Assembly (NCBI RefSeq): GCF_004011505.1
Contig: NZ_SAUN01000001.1
Span: forward strand, 2,232,001-2,296,000
DNA length: 64,000 bases
From: Nonomuraea polychroma
GTDB lineage: Bacteria; Actinomycetota; Actinomycetes; Streptosporangiales; Streptosporangiaceae
Direction of reading: 5' to 3'
The notes beneath the pieces are model-generated. The model did no database searches, was not told the origin of the DNA, and saw only the letters and a program-made list of their open reading frames with translations. Shown one piece after another: positions 26,147-34,830 of the stretch. The position numbers and the translations under genes were made by a program. How positions within the stretch are numbered: position 1 is the first letter of the stretch; each line of letters opens with the position of its first letter.

Positions 26147-26920
26147 ATGTCGGTGTTGCAGAGCTTCGTGGACCACGTGCGCAGCGGCGCGATCGAGGTG
26201 GTAGACCTCACCGCCCCTCTCTCCTCCGAGACGCCGATCCTCCAGTTGCCCGAGCCGTTCGGCAACACGATCCCGTTCCGGCTGGAGGAGATCAGCCGGT
26301 ACGACGACCGCGGCCCCGCCTGGTACTGGAACGACATCCACACCGGCGAGCACACCGGCACCCACTTCGACGCCCCCATCCACTGGGTCACCGCCCGCGA
26401 CGGCCAGGACGTCTCCCAGGTGCCCGCGCGCAACCTCATCGCACCCGCCGTCGTCCTCGACTTCTCCGCCGAGGCGTCCAAGGACCCCGACTTCCTCCTC
26501 CAGATCGACCACGTCAAGGAGTGGGAACGCGCCAACGGGCCGCTGCCCGAGGGCGGCTGGCTGCTCTACCGGACCGGCTGGGACGCTCGCGCCTCCGACC
26601 AGGCCGCCTTCCTGAACGCCAACGAGACCGGCCCGCACACACCCGGCGTCTCCGTCGAATGCGCGTCCTGGCTGGCGTCCGACACGCCGATCATCGGGCT
26701 GGGCGTCGAGACCGTCGGCACCGACGCCGGCACCGCCCACTCCTTCGACCCCGCCTTCCCCTGCCACTCGTTCCTGCTCGGCGCCGGGAAATACGGCCTG
26801 ACCCAGCTCCGCAACCTCGACCGCCTGCCGGTGACCGGCGCCGTCGTGGTCGCGCCGCCGCTGCCCATCGTGGGCGGCTCGGGGAGCCCGGTGCGCGTGC
26901 TCGCCCTGGTGGAACGTTGA
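26147..26920 (+). CDS. Cyclase family (kynurenine formamidase-like) hydrolase
   Basis: A 257-residue metal-dependent hydrolase of the cyclase family. The signature HTGEHTGTHFDAPIHWVT carries the His-x-Gly-Thr-His-x-Asp-x-Pro-x-His metal ligands, followed by PIIGLGVETVGTDAG. Relatives include KynB and isatin hydrolase; the substrate is an amide or lactam, not determinable here. AAGGAGG 8 or so bases before ATG 26147 fixes the start. Its stop overlaps the TTG start of the TPP enzyme gene (TTGA), so the two enzymes are translationally coupled and likely act in one degradative pathway. Confidence 0.88.
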   Translation: MSVLQSFVDHVRSGAIEVVDLTAPLSSETPILQLPEPFGNTIPFRLEEISRYDDRGPAWYWNDIHTGEHTGTHFDAPIHWVTARDGQDVSQVPARNLIAPAVVLDFSAEASKDPDFLLQIDHVKEWERANGPLPEGGWLLYRTGWDARASDQAAFLNANETGPHTPGVSVECASWLASDTPIIGLGVETVGTDAGTAHSFDPAFPCHSFLLGAGKYGLTQLRNLDRLPVTGAVVVAPPLPIVGGSGSPVRVLALVER

Positions 26921-28590
26921 TCGTCGCCGAGGCCGTGGGGCGGGCCCTGGCCGCCTGCGGCGCCGAGACGGTCTTCGGCGTGGTCGGCAGCGGCAACTTC
27001 CACGTCACGAACGCCCTCGTCGCCGCCGGCGCACGGTTCGTCGCGGCGCGGCACGAGGGCGGGGCCGCGACGATGGCCGACGCGTACGCGCGGATGAGCG
27101 GGCGGGCCGGGATCGTGTCCGTGCACCAGGGGCCCGGACTCACGAACGCCCTGACCGGCATCGCCGAGGCCGCCAAGAGCCGCACCCCGCTGATCGTCCT
27201 CGCCGGCGAGGCCACCGACCGCCGCTCCAACTTCTCCGTCGACCAGGACGCCCTGGCCGCGGCGGTGGGGGCGGTGCCGATGCGGGTGGCGCCGGCGGAG
27301 GGGGCCTGGGAGCAGGCGGTGGAGGCGTACCGGGTGGCCGTGGAAGGGCGGCGCACCGTCCTGCTCAACCTGCCGCTCGACGTCCAGGCCATGCCCTGTG
27401 ACCCGCCCGCCGGCCCTACCGCTGCGGGTGGCGGCGAGTCCGGCGTCTCGCCTGCTCGTGGAGCGGCGGTGGAGGAGCTCGCACGGCTGCTGAGCAGGTC
27501 CCGGCGGCCGGTGTTCATCGCCGGGCGCGGTGCCCGGCGCGCGCGCCGCGAGCTGGAGGCCCTGGCTGACCGGGCAGGCGCCCTGCTGGCCACCTCGGCC
27601 GTGGCCAAAGGGCTGTTCCGCGGCAGCCCATGGGACCTGGACGTGAGCGGCGGCTTCGCGACCCCGCTCGCCGCCGAGCTGATCCGCGGCGCGGACCTGG
27701 TCGTCGGGTGGGGCTGCGCGCTCAACATGTGGACCACCCGCCACGGCTCGCTCATCCCGCAGGACGGGAAGGTGGCGCAGGTCGACCTCGACCGGTCAGC
27801 GCTCGGCGCACATGTGCCCGTGGATCTGGGCGTGACGGGCGACGTGGCAGCCGTCGCAACCGCCCTGGCTGCGCAGCTCACCACCGGGGGCGTCGCGCCG
27901 GACACCACAGGGGCCGGACCGGCCGGCGCCGCGGGTTACCGGTCGCCCGAGCTCGCCCGCCGCATCCAGGCCGAGGGCCGCTGGCGGGACGTGCCGTACG
28001 CGGACGAGAGCGGCGGCGGCCGGATCGACCCGAGGACGCTCACCATCGGCCTGGACGACCTGCTGCCGATCGAGCGCATCCTCTCCATCGATTCCGGAAA
28101 TTTCATGGGATACCCGTCGATGTTTCTCGACATCCCGGACGAACGCGGCTTCTGCTTCACGCAGGCGTTCCAGTCGATCGGGCTGGGCCTGGCGACGGCG
28201 ATCGGCGCCGCCCTGGCCCAGCCGGACCGGCTGCCCGTGGCCGCGCTCGGCGACGGCGGCGCCCTCATGGGCGCCGCCGAGCTGGAGACGGTCGTCCGCC
28301 TGGGCCTGCCGATGGTGATCGTGATCTACGACGACGAGGCGTACGGGGCCGAAGTGCACCACTTCGGCCCGCACGGTCACCCACTGGACACGGTCACGTT
28401 CCCGCCCGCCGATCTCGCCGCCATCGCCCGAGGTCACGGCTTCGCCGCCGTGACCGTCACGACGCCGGCCGACCTGGCCGGCGTGGCGGACTGGCTCAAG
28501 GGCGGCCGGGACCGCCCGCTGCTGGTCCACGCCAAGGTCACGAGGAACCGCGGCTCCTGGTGGCTGGAGGAGGCGTTCAAGGGCCACTGA
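26917..28590 (+). CDS. Thiamine pyrophosphate-dependent enzyme (ALS-like)
   Basis: A 557-residue TPP enzyme. The N-terminal PYR domain has GAETVFGVVGSGNFHVTNAL and the catalytic Glu region RHEGGAATMADAYARMSG. The central domain has RPVFIAGRGARRARREL. The PP domain has ALGDGGALMGAAELETVVRL then MVIVIYDDEAYGAEVHHFG (GDG...DD cofactor motif). It resembles acetolactate synthase, benzoylformate decarboxylase and related 2-keto-acid enzymes. TTG 26917 overlaps the cyclase stop codon with GGTGGAA upstream; the longer upstream frame is antisense-like translation of the cyclase. No small ALS subunit is nearby, which argues against branched-chain synthesis. Confidence 0.87.
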   Translation: MIVAEAVGRALAACGAETVFGVVGSGNFHVTNALVAAGARFVAARHEGGAATMADAYARMSGRAGIVSVHQGPGLTNALTGIAEAAKSRTPLIVLAGEATDRRSNFSVDQDALAAAVGAVPMRVAPAEGAWEQAVEAYRVAVEGRRTVLLNLPLDVQAMPCDPPAGPTAAGGGESGVSPARGAAVEELARLLSRSRRPVFIAGRGARRARRELEALADRAGALLATSAVAKGLFRGSPWDLDVSGGFATPLAAELIRGADLVVGWGCALNMWTTRHGSLIPQDGKVAQVDLDRSALGAHVPVDLGVTGDVAAVATALAAQLTTGGVAPDTTGAGPAGAAGYRSPELARRIQAEGRWRDVPYADESGGGRIDPRTLTIGLDDLLPIERILSIDSGNFMGYPSMFLDIPDERGFCFTQAFQSIGLGLATAIGAALAQPDRLPVAALGDGGALMGAAELETVVRLGLPMVIVIYDDEAYGAEVHHFGPHGHPLDTVTFPPADLAAIARGHGFAAVTVTTPADLAGVADWLKGGRDRPLLVHAKVTRNRGSWWLEEAFKGH

Positions 28591-28645
28591 CCACGAGGGC
28601 GCCGAAGCCCTCTCACGGCCATCAAGCCGACGGGCCGAAGCCGGC

Positions 28646-30280
28646 TCAGGGGAGGACGACGATGGCATCCCCGTCCGGCCGCTCGCCGGTGGCATCGCTC
28701 GGCACGCCCTGCAGCGCGCCGCCGACGACCATGGCCGTCGATCCGCCGCCGTCGAGATTGATCGCCTCGACGGCCCCGAGGCCACGCATGACCTGCGCCA
28801 CCTCGGGAATGCTCAGCCCCACGCTGTGCGCGGGACGGCGGCCGTCGACGGTGAGCAGGATGATCTTTCCGTCGCGGGTGACGCCCGCGGCCGTACGCGG
28901 GTTCCGCCGCAGGTACCAGCCGTTGTAGAAGGCTCCACGGTCGGCGCCGTCGATGTCCTGCGGGCTCCATCCGTCACGAACCGGGTCGAGAGCCACCGCA
29001 CCGTGGCGCAGCAGCAGCGGCCCGCCGTTGACGATCGAGGTCTGCGGCCGGACCGGCTGCGACGCACCGCCCTCCGCGTCGACGATGGAACGCCGTAGCG
29101 TCAGATGCTCGCCACGGCGGGCATGATCGCGCAGCCACTGGGCGCCCGTGCCGGTGGCCTGGAGAACGGTGCCCCGCGCCGGCATCACGCCGCCCCGCCC
29201 GTCCTGCACGGCCACGACGACGCCCCGCCCGTCGAGCGTCACCTGATGGCCCTCGCCCTTCGGCAGCTCCGGTCCGAAGACCGGCGTGAACGCGATCACC
29301 TCGTTGTCGTTGCCGCAGGTGTAGTCGTGCGCCGGCAACGCCATCGGGTAGGCCGCCCCGACGCCGCCGCAGTTGACGATCAGACCGGGCTTCCGGTTGA
29401 GTCCCGTGACCTCGCGGTGGTCGCCGTTCGCCGCCCGTACCGACAGGCGCGTCGTGAGCCGTCGCACGGCGGTCCCGGCTCCGGAATCGGACGGGATGAC
29501 GAGCGCCGGGCGGCCGTTGACGGCTTCGGAGACGAGGTCGCCGCGGACCACGGAGATGCCGGCGAGGTCGCCGTCGGTGCCGGCGAGCCCGGGTCCCGGC
29601 TTGCCGCCGTCGCCACTGGAGATGACGAAGAAGCCGCCGTTGACCGCGGCCAGCGCGCCGGTGCGCTGGGCGATCGAACTGGTGGTCTCCCGCCCCGGCA
29701 CGATCTGCGTGGCCAGCTCGGAGCCGAGCCGTCCGCGGAAGCGACGCGGATCGACGACGAGGACGTCGGCCGACCAGGGGCCGGTCGTCGCATGACCGTC
29801 CTCACCGGTGAACTGGACGCTGCCACGGACGCCCTTGGCCGCGAGATCGTTCGCGGCCGCCTGCGCCGCCTGCTGATCGGCGTGCCTGCCGACCCGGACC
29901 ATCCAGCCGAGCGGCCGGTCGCCAGGACCGAGCGGCGAGGGGCCGGCGGTGGGGTCCCGCCGCGGCTCGTGCCCGGCCGCGCGGATCCGCTGCTCCAGCT
30001 CGCCCGCCTCCGCCTCGGTGGTGGCCACGCCGATCGTGACCGTCCAGAAGTCGTCGGAGGAGCTCTGGCCGCGCTCGATCGCGACGTGGGTGACGCCGGG
30101 GGCGACCTCGCGGCTGGTACGTCGCTCCGCCAGCGACGCCGGCCCGAGCGGGAGCTCGTCAGCCGACGAGAGCGGTGCGGAGGCGGCCGGAACCGGCGCG
30201 GCCACCACGACCTGTCCGGCGACGAGGCAGGCCATGGCCAGCCCGCTCATCAATCCATAGCGTGCGGCTCTACGGCGCAT
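28646..30280 (-). CDS. Secreted phosphodiester glycosidase (NAGPA-like) with SPOR-like region
   Basis: A 544-residue exported protein. A signal peptide (LMSGLAMACLVAGQVVVAAP) ends near residue 34. A SPOR-like region follows, with two sulfur-poor repeats around WTVTIGVATTEAEAGELEQR and GWMVRVGRHADQQAAQAAAN. The C-terminal NAGPA/DUF2233 domain carries AAVNGGFFVI, TRDGKIILLTVDGRRPAHSV and VEAINLDGGGSTAMVVGG, the typical LDGGGST active-site block. Relatives cleave sugar-phosphodiester bonds, and a role in cell-wall or teichoic-type glycan turnover is plausible. It is monocistronic, opposed to the TPP enzyme gene, from which it is separated by 55 bp. Confidence 0.9.
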   Translation of the reverse strand: MRRRAARYGLMSGLAMACLVAGQVVVAAPVPAASAPLSSADELPLGPASLAERRTSREVAPGVTHVAIERGQSSSDDFWTVTIGVATTEAEAGELEQRIRAAGHEPRRDPTAGPSPLGPGDRPLGWMVRVGRHADQQAAQAAANDLAAKGVRGSVQFTGEDGHATTGPWSADVLVVDPRRFRGRLGSELATQIVPGRETTSSIAQRTGALAAVNGGFFVISSGDGGKPGPGLAGTDGDLAGISVVRGDLVSEAVNGRPALVIPSDSGAGTAVRRLTTRLSVRAANGDHREVTGLNRKPGLIVNCGGVGAAYPMALPAHDYTCGNDNEVIAFTPVFGPELPKGEGHQVTLDGRGVVVAVQDGRGGVMPARGTVLQATGTGAQWLRDHARRGEHLTLRRSIVDAEGGASQPVRPQTSIVNGGPLLLRHGAVALDPVRDGWSPQDIDGADRGAFYNGWYLRRNPRTAAGVTRDGKIILLTVDGRRPAHSVGLSIPEVAQVMRGLGAVEAINLDGGGSTAMVVGGALQGVPSDATGERPDGDAIVVLP

Positions 30281-30387
30281 CGCGGTCCTTTCTGGGGCGA
30301 AGGGGGTCGGGCCGAAACGCTAAGCCCGGCAGATGGCGAATCGGTGATGAACGGTTGGCCGAATCCGGAAGGGTGCGCTGCGCGCCT

Positions 30388-30762
30388 CTAGAGCTTGCGG
30401 TAGGTACGCGACTCCTCGGCGGCGGCCAGCACGTCGGCCAGCGAAGCGCCGGTGCCCGCCGTCACCGCCGCCGCGATCGCGCCCTCCACGAACGGCACGT
30501 CCGCCACCACCACCCGCCCCGGCTCCTCCACCAGGCGGGCGGTCAGCACCGAACTGCCCAGATCGGGCACCAGGACCACCCCGTCACCCTGATCGACCGC
30601 CCGCACCGCGGCCTCGATGAGATCGAGGCTTGTGCCCAGCCTGCCGTCCTCCGTCCCGCCGGCCGCCGCCACCGGCGCTTCCCTGCCGGCGATCCCCAGG
30701 ACCAGCGCCACCGCCTCCGTCGCCAGCCCCGCACTGTGGGACACCAGCACGAGTCCCACCAT
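30388..30762 (-). CDS. dhaM: Dihydroxyacetone kinase phosphotransferase subunit DhaM
   Basis: A 124-residue EIIA-Man-type domain. The phosphorylatable His is His9 in VGLVLVSHSAGLA. AAAGGTEDGRLGTSLDLIEA and VVLVPDLGSSVLTARLVEE follow. It lacks the HPr and EI domains of long DhaM proteins, so it must be charged by the general PTS. ATG 30762 is preferred over a GTG one codon upstream. It is the third gene of a dhaKLM set, 232 bp after dhaL; that gap holds nothing recognisable. It rephosphorylates ADP bound to DhaL. Confidence 0.9.
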   Translation of the reverse strand: MVGLVLVSHSAGLATEAVALVLGIAGREAPVAAAGGTEDGRLGTSLDLIEAAVRAVDQGDGVVLVPDLGSSVLTARLVEEPGRVVVADVPFVEGAIAAAVTAGTGASLADVLAAAEESRTYRKL

Positions 30763-30994
30763 CACCCGGCCCCCGCCGGCCCGCGCTTCTTTGCCCCCAG
30801 GGCCCTCTGACGCCATGGGCGGGACGGGACAGTCGTTGCGGGCCGCCGCCCGGGAGCCGTCACGCCACCTCCCCGGCCGACGTCAGGCCGGTCCCGGCGA
30901 GCAGGCCGCCGCCGCCGACCGGTGGGCAGATGGGGGTCCGGAGGGCCGAGGGCCGAGGGACTGGCCGGAAGCCGGACGAGCGCAGGGCGGCGCA

Positions 30995-31621
30995 TCAGGC
31001 CGCCACGGTGGCCAGTGCGGCCATGAACAACGCCGCCGACGCCGCACCCGGGTCCTCGTGCCCGATGCTGCGCTCACCCAGGTAACTGGCCCGGCCCTTG
31101 CGGGCCTGCATCGGGATCGTCGCCTGAGCGCCCTCCGCCGCCGCCCGCGCCGCCTGCTCGAACGCCTCCCGAACCCCCACACCATCGCGTACGGCCAACG
31201 CCAGCGCACGGGACGCCGGCGCCAGCGCGTCCACCATGGTCTTGTCACCCAGAGCCGCCTTGCCCAGCCGCTCCAGCGCCACGACCCCCTCCTCGAACGC
31301 CGCCGAGAACCCCGCCAGCGTCACCGGCGCCCGCAGCGCCTTGCCCATCTGGCGAAACACCGAGCCGTACAGCGGCCCGGAAGCCCCTCCCACCCTCCGG
31401 ATCAGCGTGGCCCCGGCCGACGTCAGCACCTGCACCGGCGTGTCCGGCGGCCACTCGGCCAGCGCCTTGGTCACCTCGGTGAGCCCGCGGTCGAGGTTCG
31501 TGCCGTGGTCGGCGTCGCCGATCGCGGCGTCCAGGTCCGTCAGCCGGTCGCGATCCCGGCGTACCAGCCTGGCCGCCTCCTCGAACCACGCCACGAAGAA
31601 GGCGGTGTCCATGGTCTCCAT
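30995..31621 (-). CDS. dhaL: Dihydroxyacetone kinase ADP-binding subunit DhaL
   Basis: A 208-residue all-helical DhaL domain. The Mg-ADP site is LTDLDAAIGDADHGTNLDRG. LIRRVGGASGPLYGSVFRQM and TMVDALAPASRALALAV follow, and the closing YLGERSIGHEDPGAASAALF is characteristic. The ATG at 31621 overlaps the dhaK stop (ATGA). With DhaK and DhaM it phosphorylates dihydroxyacetone using PEP rather than ATP. Confidence 0.94.
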   Translation of the reverse strand: METMDTAFFVAWFEEAARLVRRDRDRLTDLDAAIGDADHGTNLDRGLTEVTKALAEWPPDTPVQVLTSAGATLIRRVGGASGPLYGSVFRQMGKALRAPVTLAGFSAAFEEGVVALERLGKAALGDKTMVDALAPASRALALAVRDGVGVREAFEQAARAAAEGAQATIPMQARKGRASYLGERSIGHEDPGAASAALFMAALATVAA

Positions 31622-32601
31622 CAACGCCCCCAGCGCAGCCCCGGCGTCTCGACCGGCGCGTCCCACAGGCGCGTCAGCGCGTCGTCCAGCAGGCAGACCG
31701 TCACCGAGAAGCCCTGCATCTCCAGGCTCGTCACATAATTGCCGACCAGCGAACGCGACACCCGCGCCCCCTTGCCCTTGATGAACGCCGCCACCTCAGC
31801 GAACACCACATACAGCTCCATGAGCGGCGTGCCGCCCATGCCGTTCACCATGACGAGCAGGTCGCCGTGGAGCGGCATGTCACCGTGGATCGCCTCCATC
31901 GCGACCCCGGCCAGCTCGCGCGCCGACACCATCGGCACCCGCCGGCGCCCGGGCTCGCCGTGGATGCCGATGCCCAGTTCCACCTCGTTGTCCGGCAGGT
32001 CGAAGGTCGGCTTGCCGGCGTGCGGTGTCGTACAGGAGGTCAGCGCGATCCCGAACGATCGGCTGCGCTCGTCCACCTCGCTTGCAACCCTGGCCACCTC
32101 GGCCAGCGGTGCGCCCTCCTCGGCGAGCGCCCCCGCTGTCTTCTCCACGAACAGCGTGGCGCCGGTGCCGCGGCGGCCCGCCGTGTAGAGGGAGTCCTGC
32201 ACGGCCACGTCGTCGTCGATCAGCACGCTCGCCACCTCGACGTCCTCGACCAGCTCGGCGGCCATCTCGAAGTTCAGCACGTCGCCGGTGTAGTTCTTGA
32301 CGATGTGCAGGACGCCCGCGCCGCCGTCCACCGCCTTCGTCGCCTCGATGATCTGGTCGGGCACGGGCGAGGTGAAGATCTCGCCGGGGCAGGCCGCGTC
32401 GAGCATGCCGTACCCGACGAACCCGGCATGCAGCGGCTCGTGACCTGAGCCGCCGCCCGAGACCAGGCCGACCTTGCCGGGGCGCGGGCCCTCGGCCCGG
32501 TAGACCACCTGATCGCGGATCCGCAGCGAGGGGTGGGCCGCGGCCATGCCGTTCAACGCGTCTTCAACGACGGAGTCGGCCGTGTTGATGAGCTTCTTCA
32601 T
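31621..32601 (-). CDS. dhaK: Dihydroxyacetone kinase substrate-binding subunit DhaK
   Basis: A 326-residue DhaK. The N-terminal KKLINTADSVVEDALNGMAA is canonical. GLVSGGGSGHEPLHAGFVGY contains substrate-binding residues, and VELGIGIHGEPGRRRVPM holds the His that binds dihydroxyacetone covalently as a hemiaminal. Length is normal for PTS-type DhaK. It heads the dhaKLM operon, divergent from the P450 gene with about 50 bp between them, so the two promoters must overlap. No DhaR/DhaS-type regulator is adjacent. Confidence 0.95.
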   Translation of the reverse strand: MKKLINTADSVVEDALNGMAAAHPSLRIRDQVVYRAEGPRPGKVGLVSGGGSGHEPLHAGFVGYGMLDAACPGEIFTSPVPDQIIEATKAVDGGAGVLHIVKNYTGDVLNFEMAAELVEDVEVASVLIDDDVAVQDSLYTAGRRGTGATLFVEKTAGALAEEGAPLAEVARVASEVDERSRSFGIALTSCTTPHAGKPTFDLPDNEVELGIGIHGEPGRRRVPMVSARELAGVAMEAIHGDMPLHGDLLVMVNGMGGTPLMELYVVFAEVAAFIKGKGARVSRSLVGNYVTSLEMQGFSVTVCLLDDALTRLWDAPVETPGLRWGR

Positions 32602-32619
32602 GCTGCCAAGATCTGCCCG

Positions 32620-32656
32620 TTTTCACTAAGGCGCAAGCGTCGTAGCGTGTACGGAG
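32620..32656 (+). promoter_or_regulatory. Leaderless promoter of the P450 gene
   Basis: TTTTCA (32620-32625), 17-bp spacer, TAGCGT (32643-32648), then 7 bases to the GTG at 32656. The -10 to start-codon distance predicts transcription starting at or next to the start codon, i.e. a leaderless mRNA. The same TAGCGT-N7-start layout occurs at 60196-60211. Confidence 0.6.
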
Positions 32657-33822
32657 TGGATGTCGTCTACACACCGTACGATCCGTCGATCAACGACGAT
32701 CCGTACCCCGTCTACGCGCGGTTACGCCGGGAAGCGCCGATCTACCACAATCCGGACCTCGGCTTCTGGGCCTTGTCCCGGCACGCCGACGTCTCCGCCG
32801 CCTTCACCGACTCCGCCCGCTATTCCAGCGACCACGGTCCCATGCTCGATCCGGGCGCGTGGGGGCCGCACGCCCGGACGTTCCTGTCGTTCGTGGCCAT
32901 GGATCCGCCCGAGCACACCCGCATGCGGGCGATCGTGTCGCGCGCCTTCACGCCGCGCCGGGTTGCCGCACTCGAGCCGATGATCAGGCAGATCGCCCGA
33001 GGCTACATCGAGCAGGGCCTGGAGAAGGGCACGTTCGACTTCGCCCGCGATCTGTCGGCCAAGCTGCCGTTCGACGTGATCTCCGAGCTGATGGGCGTGC
33101 CGCCGTCCGACCGGGCCGAGATTCGCCGCAAGTCCGACACCCTGGTCAGGTACGACCCGCAGGGCCAGATGGCCGACGCCGGGCTCAAGAGCATCCTGTC
33201 CTTCGGCGACTACTACGCCTCGATCATCGCCGATCGCAGGACCACGCCGCATGACGACCTCATCTCGGCTCTCGTGGCCAACGGCGGGCTGACCGACGAG
33301 GAGATCGTGGCCTTCATCTTCCTGCTGATCGGGGCCGGCTCGGAGACCACGACACACCTGCTCAGCGCCGCCTGGTACTGGGCGTGGCGCAACCCGGACC
33401 AGCGCGCCGCCGCCTTCGGCGGGGCGATCATGCCGTGGGTGGAGGAATCGCTGCGCTACGACACCCCCGCCCACGGACTGGCCCGCCGCCTCACCGAGCC
33501 CACGGAGCTGCACGGCACGCTCGTGCCCAAGGACGCCAAGATCTGGCTGCTCATCGGCGCCGCCAACCGGGACGAGTCGGTCTTCCCCGATCCCGACGTC
33601 TACGACCTCAGCCGTGACACCTCCCGGGCGATCAGCTTCGGCGTCGGCCGCCACTACTGCCTCGGCGGACCGCTGGCCCGGCTGGAGGCGCGGGTGACGC
33701 TGGAGGAGTTGACAAAATCCGTCGCGCCCGGCTACGAGATTCACGAGGAGGGCATCAAGCGCACCGCGCACGGCAACGTACGCGGCATGGTCCGTCTCCC
33801 GACCACCGTCAGAGCAACCTGA
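32656..33822 (+). CDS. Cytochrome P450
   Basis: A 388-residue soluble class I P450. The I-helix has LLIGAGSETTTHLLSAAWYW with the oxygen-activating Thr. The K-helix ExxR is in PWVEESLRYDTPAHG. The heme loop is ISFGVGRHYCLGGPLARLEA with Cys335 as the thiolate ligand. It opens with YTPYDPSINDDPYPVYARLR, typical of actinobacterial P450s. The GTG 32656 start is chosen for the leaderless promoter. No ferredoxin or reductase gene is adjacent. Substrate unknown; the next gene, 21 bp downstream, is a PlsC-type acyltransferase. Confidence 0.93.
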   Translation: MDVVYTPYDPSINDDPYPVYARLRREAPIYHNPDLGFWALSRHADVSAAFTDSARYSSDHGPMLDPGAWGPHARTFLSFVAMDPPEHTRMRAIVSRAFTPRRVAALEPMIRQIARGYIEQGLEKGTFDFARDLSAKLPFDVISELMGVPPSDRAEIRRKSDTLVRYDPQGQMADAGLKSILSFGDYYASIIADRRTTPHDDLISALVANGGLTDEEIVAFIFLLIGAGSETTTHLLSAAWYWAWRNPDQRAAAFGGAIMPWVEESLRYDTPAHGLARRLTEPTELHGTLVPKDAKIWLLIGAANRDESVFPDPDVYDLSRDTSRAISFGVGRHYCLGGPLARLEARVTLEELTKSVAPGYEIHEEGIKRTAHGNVRGMVRLPTTVRAT

Positions 33823-33843
33823 AGAGACTGCTACCTTCTGGTC

Positions 33844-34590
33844 ATGGCTGAGATCGTGTACCCGCCGGTTATCGCCGCCGCGCGGACCTTGTTTCGCGCG
33901 CTCGACATCCGCTTCCACCTGGAGGGGACCGAGCACGTGCCACGGTCCGGGGGAGCGGTGCTGGTGAGCAATCACATCAGCTACCTCGACTTCATCTTCG
34001 CCGGGTTCGCCGCGTTGCCGTCGAAGCGGCTGGTGCGGTTCATGGCCAAGCAGGACGTGTTCGAGCATCGGATCTCGGGGCCGCTGATGCGCGGCATGCA
34101 CCACATCCCGGTCGATCGGGGCGCGGGTGCGGGATCGTACGCGACGGCGCTGCGGATGTTGAAGGCCGGCGAGGTGGTGGGCGTCTTCGCCGAGGCCACG
34201 ATCAGCCGGTCGTTCACCGTCAAGGAGATCAAGAACGGCGCGATCCGGATGGCCCAGGCCACCAACACGCCGATCATCCCGGTGGCGTTGTGGGGCAGCC
34301 AGCGGCTGTGGACGAAGGGCCGGCCGCGCAAGCTGCTGCAGCGGCATGTGCCCCTCACCATCCTGGTGGGGGAGCCGATGCACCCGAAACGCGGCGAGGA
34401 CGTCAACCAGCACACCGCCGACCTGCACGCCCGCATGTCGGATCTCCTGGACCGGGCCCAGCGCACCTACCCGGAGATCCCGCCGGGGGTGTGGTGGCAG
34501 CCCGCCCACCTGGGCGGCACCGCCCCGACCCCGGAGGAGGCCGCGGCCATGGACGCGGCCGAGGCCGAGGCAAGAGCCAAGAAGGCGTAG
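33844..34590 (+). CDS. 1-acyl-glycerol-3-phosphate acyltransferase family (PlsC)
   Basis: A 248-residue LPLAT acyltransferase. Motif I is VLVSNHISYLDFIFAGF (NHxxxxD catalytic pair). Motif II region is HHIPVDRGAGAGSYATALRM. Motif III is GVFAEATISRSFTVKEIKNG, where the usual FPEGTRS is FAEATIS, keeping the Glu but losing the Pro, Gly and Arg. Motif IV is ATNTPIIPVALWGSQRL. It transfers acyl chains in phospholipid or storage-lipid synthesis, or to another lipid acceptor given the altered motif III. Probably cotranscribed with the P450 gene. Confidence 0.9.
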   Translation: MAEIVYPPVIAAARTLFRALDIRFHLEGTEHVPRSGGAVLVSNHISYLDFIFAGFAALPSKRLVRFMAKQDVFEHRISGPLMRGMHHIPVDRGAGAGSYATALRMLKAGEVVGVFAEATISRSFTVKEIKNGAIRMAQATNTPIIPVALWGSQRLWTKGRPRKLLQRHVPLTILVGEPMHPKRGEDVNQHTADLHARMSDLLDRAQRTYPEIPPGVWWQPAHLGGTAPTPEEAAAMDAAEAEARAKKA

Positions 34591-34805
34591 CCCGGCGGCT
34601 GCCCCCAGCACACGCCCCGCGCTCGGCCCTCCGACTTGGCGTGCGGCTCGGTTCAATCCGGCCGCGGCGTGCCCGGCCTCGGCCCCGGAGCGGGACAAGC
34701 CTCTGGGAGGCCGACAGCTCCGTGGGATCCGTAGCGCCAGTGGGGCGACACCCGCAGTGGGGCAGCTTCGTGGCCGCCAGTGGTGCTTGATGGGCGTGGT
34801 GGGTG

Positions 34806-34826
34806 CCGACCCGGGAGTCGGGTCGG
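34806..34826. terminator. Hairpin between convergent genes
   Basis: CCGACCC (34806-34812) and GGGTCGG (34820-34826) form a 7-bp stem with a 7-nt loop, just before the stop of the convergent kinase gene. The whole spacer 34591-34830 holds no gene I can recognise; it is GC-rich with several GTGGGGC-like words. Confidence 0.5.
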
Positions 34827-34830
34827 CGGG

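Noticed and set aside
26521..28590. Long N-terminal extension of the TPP enzyme
   Set aside because: The first 130 residues are Arg-rich off-frame reading of the cyclase gene; family similarity starts at TTG 26917.
30281..30387. Possible riboswitch before the phosphodiester glycosidase gene
   Set aside because: The GC-rich leader holds a TAGCGT -10-like word but I could not match it to a known riboswitch, and no good -35 is at the right distance.
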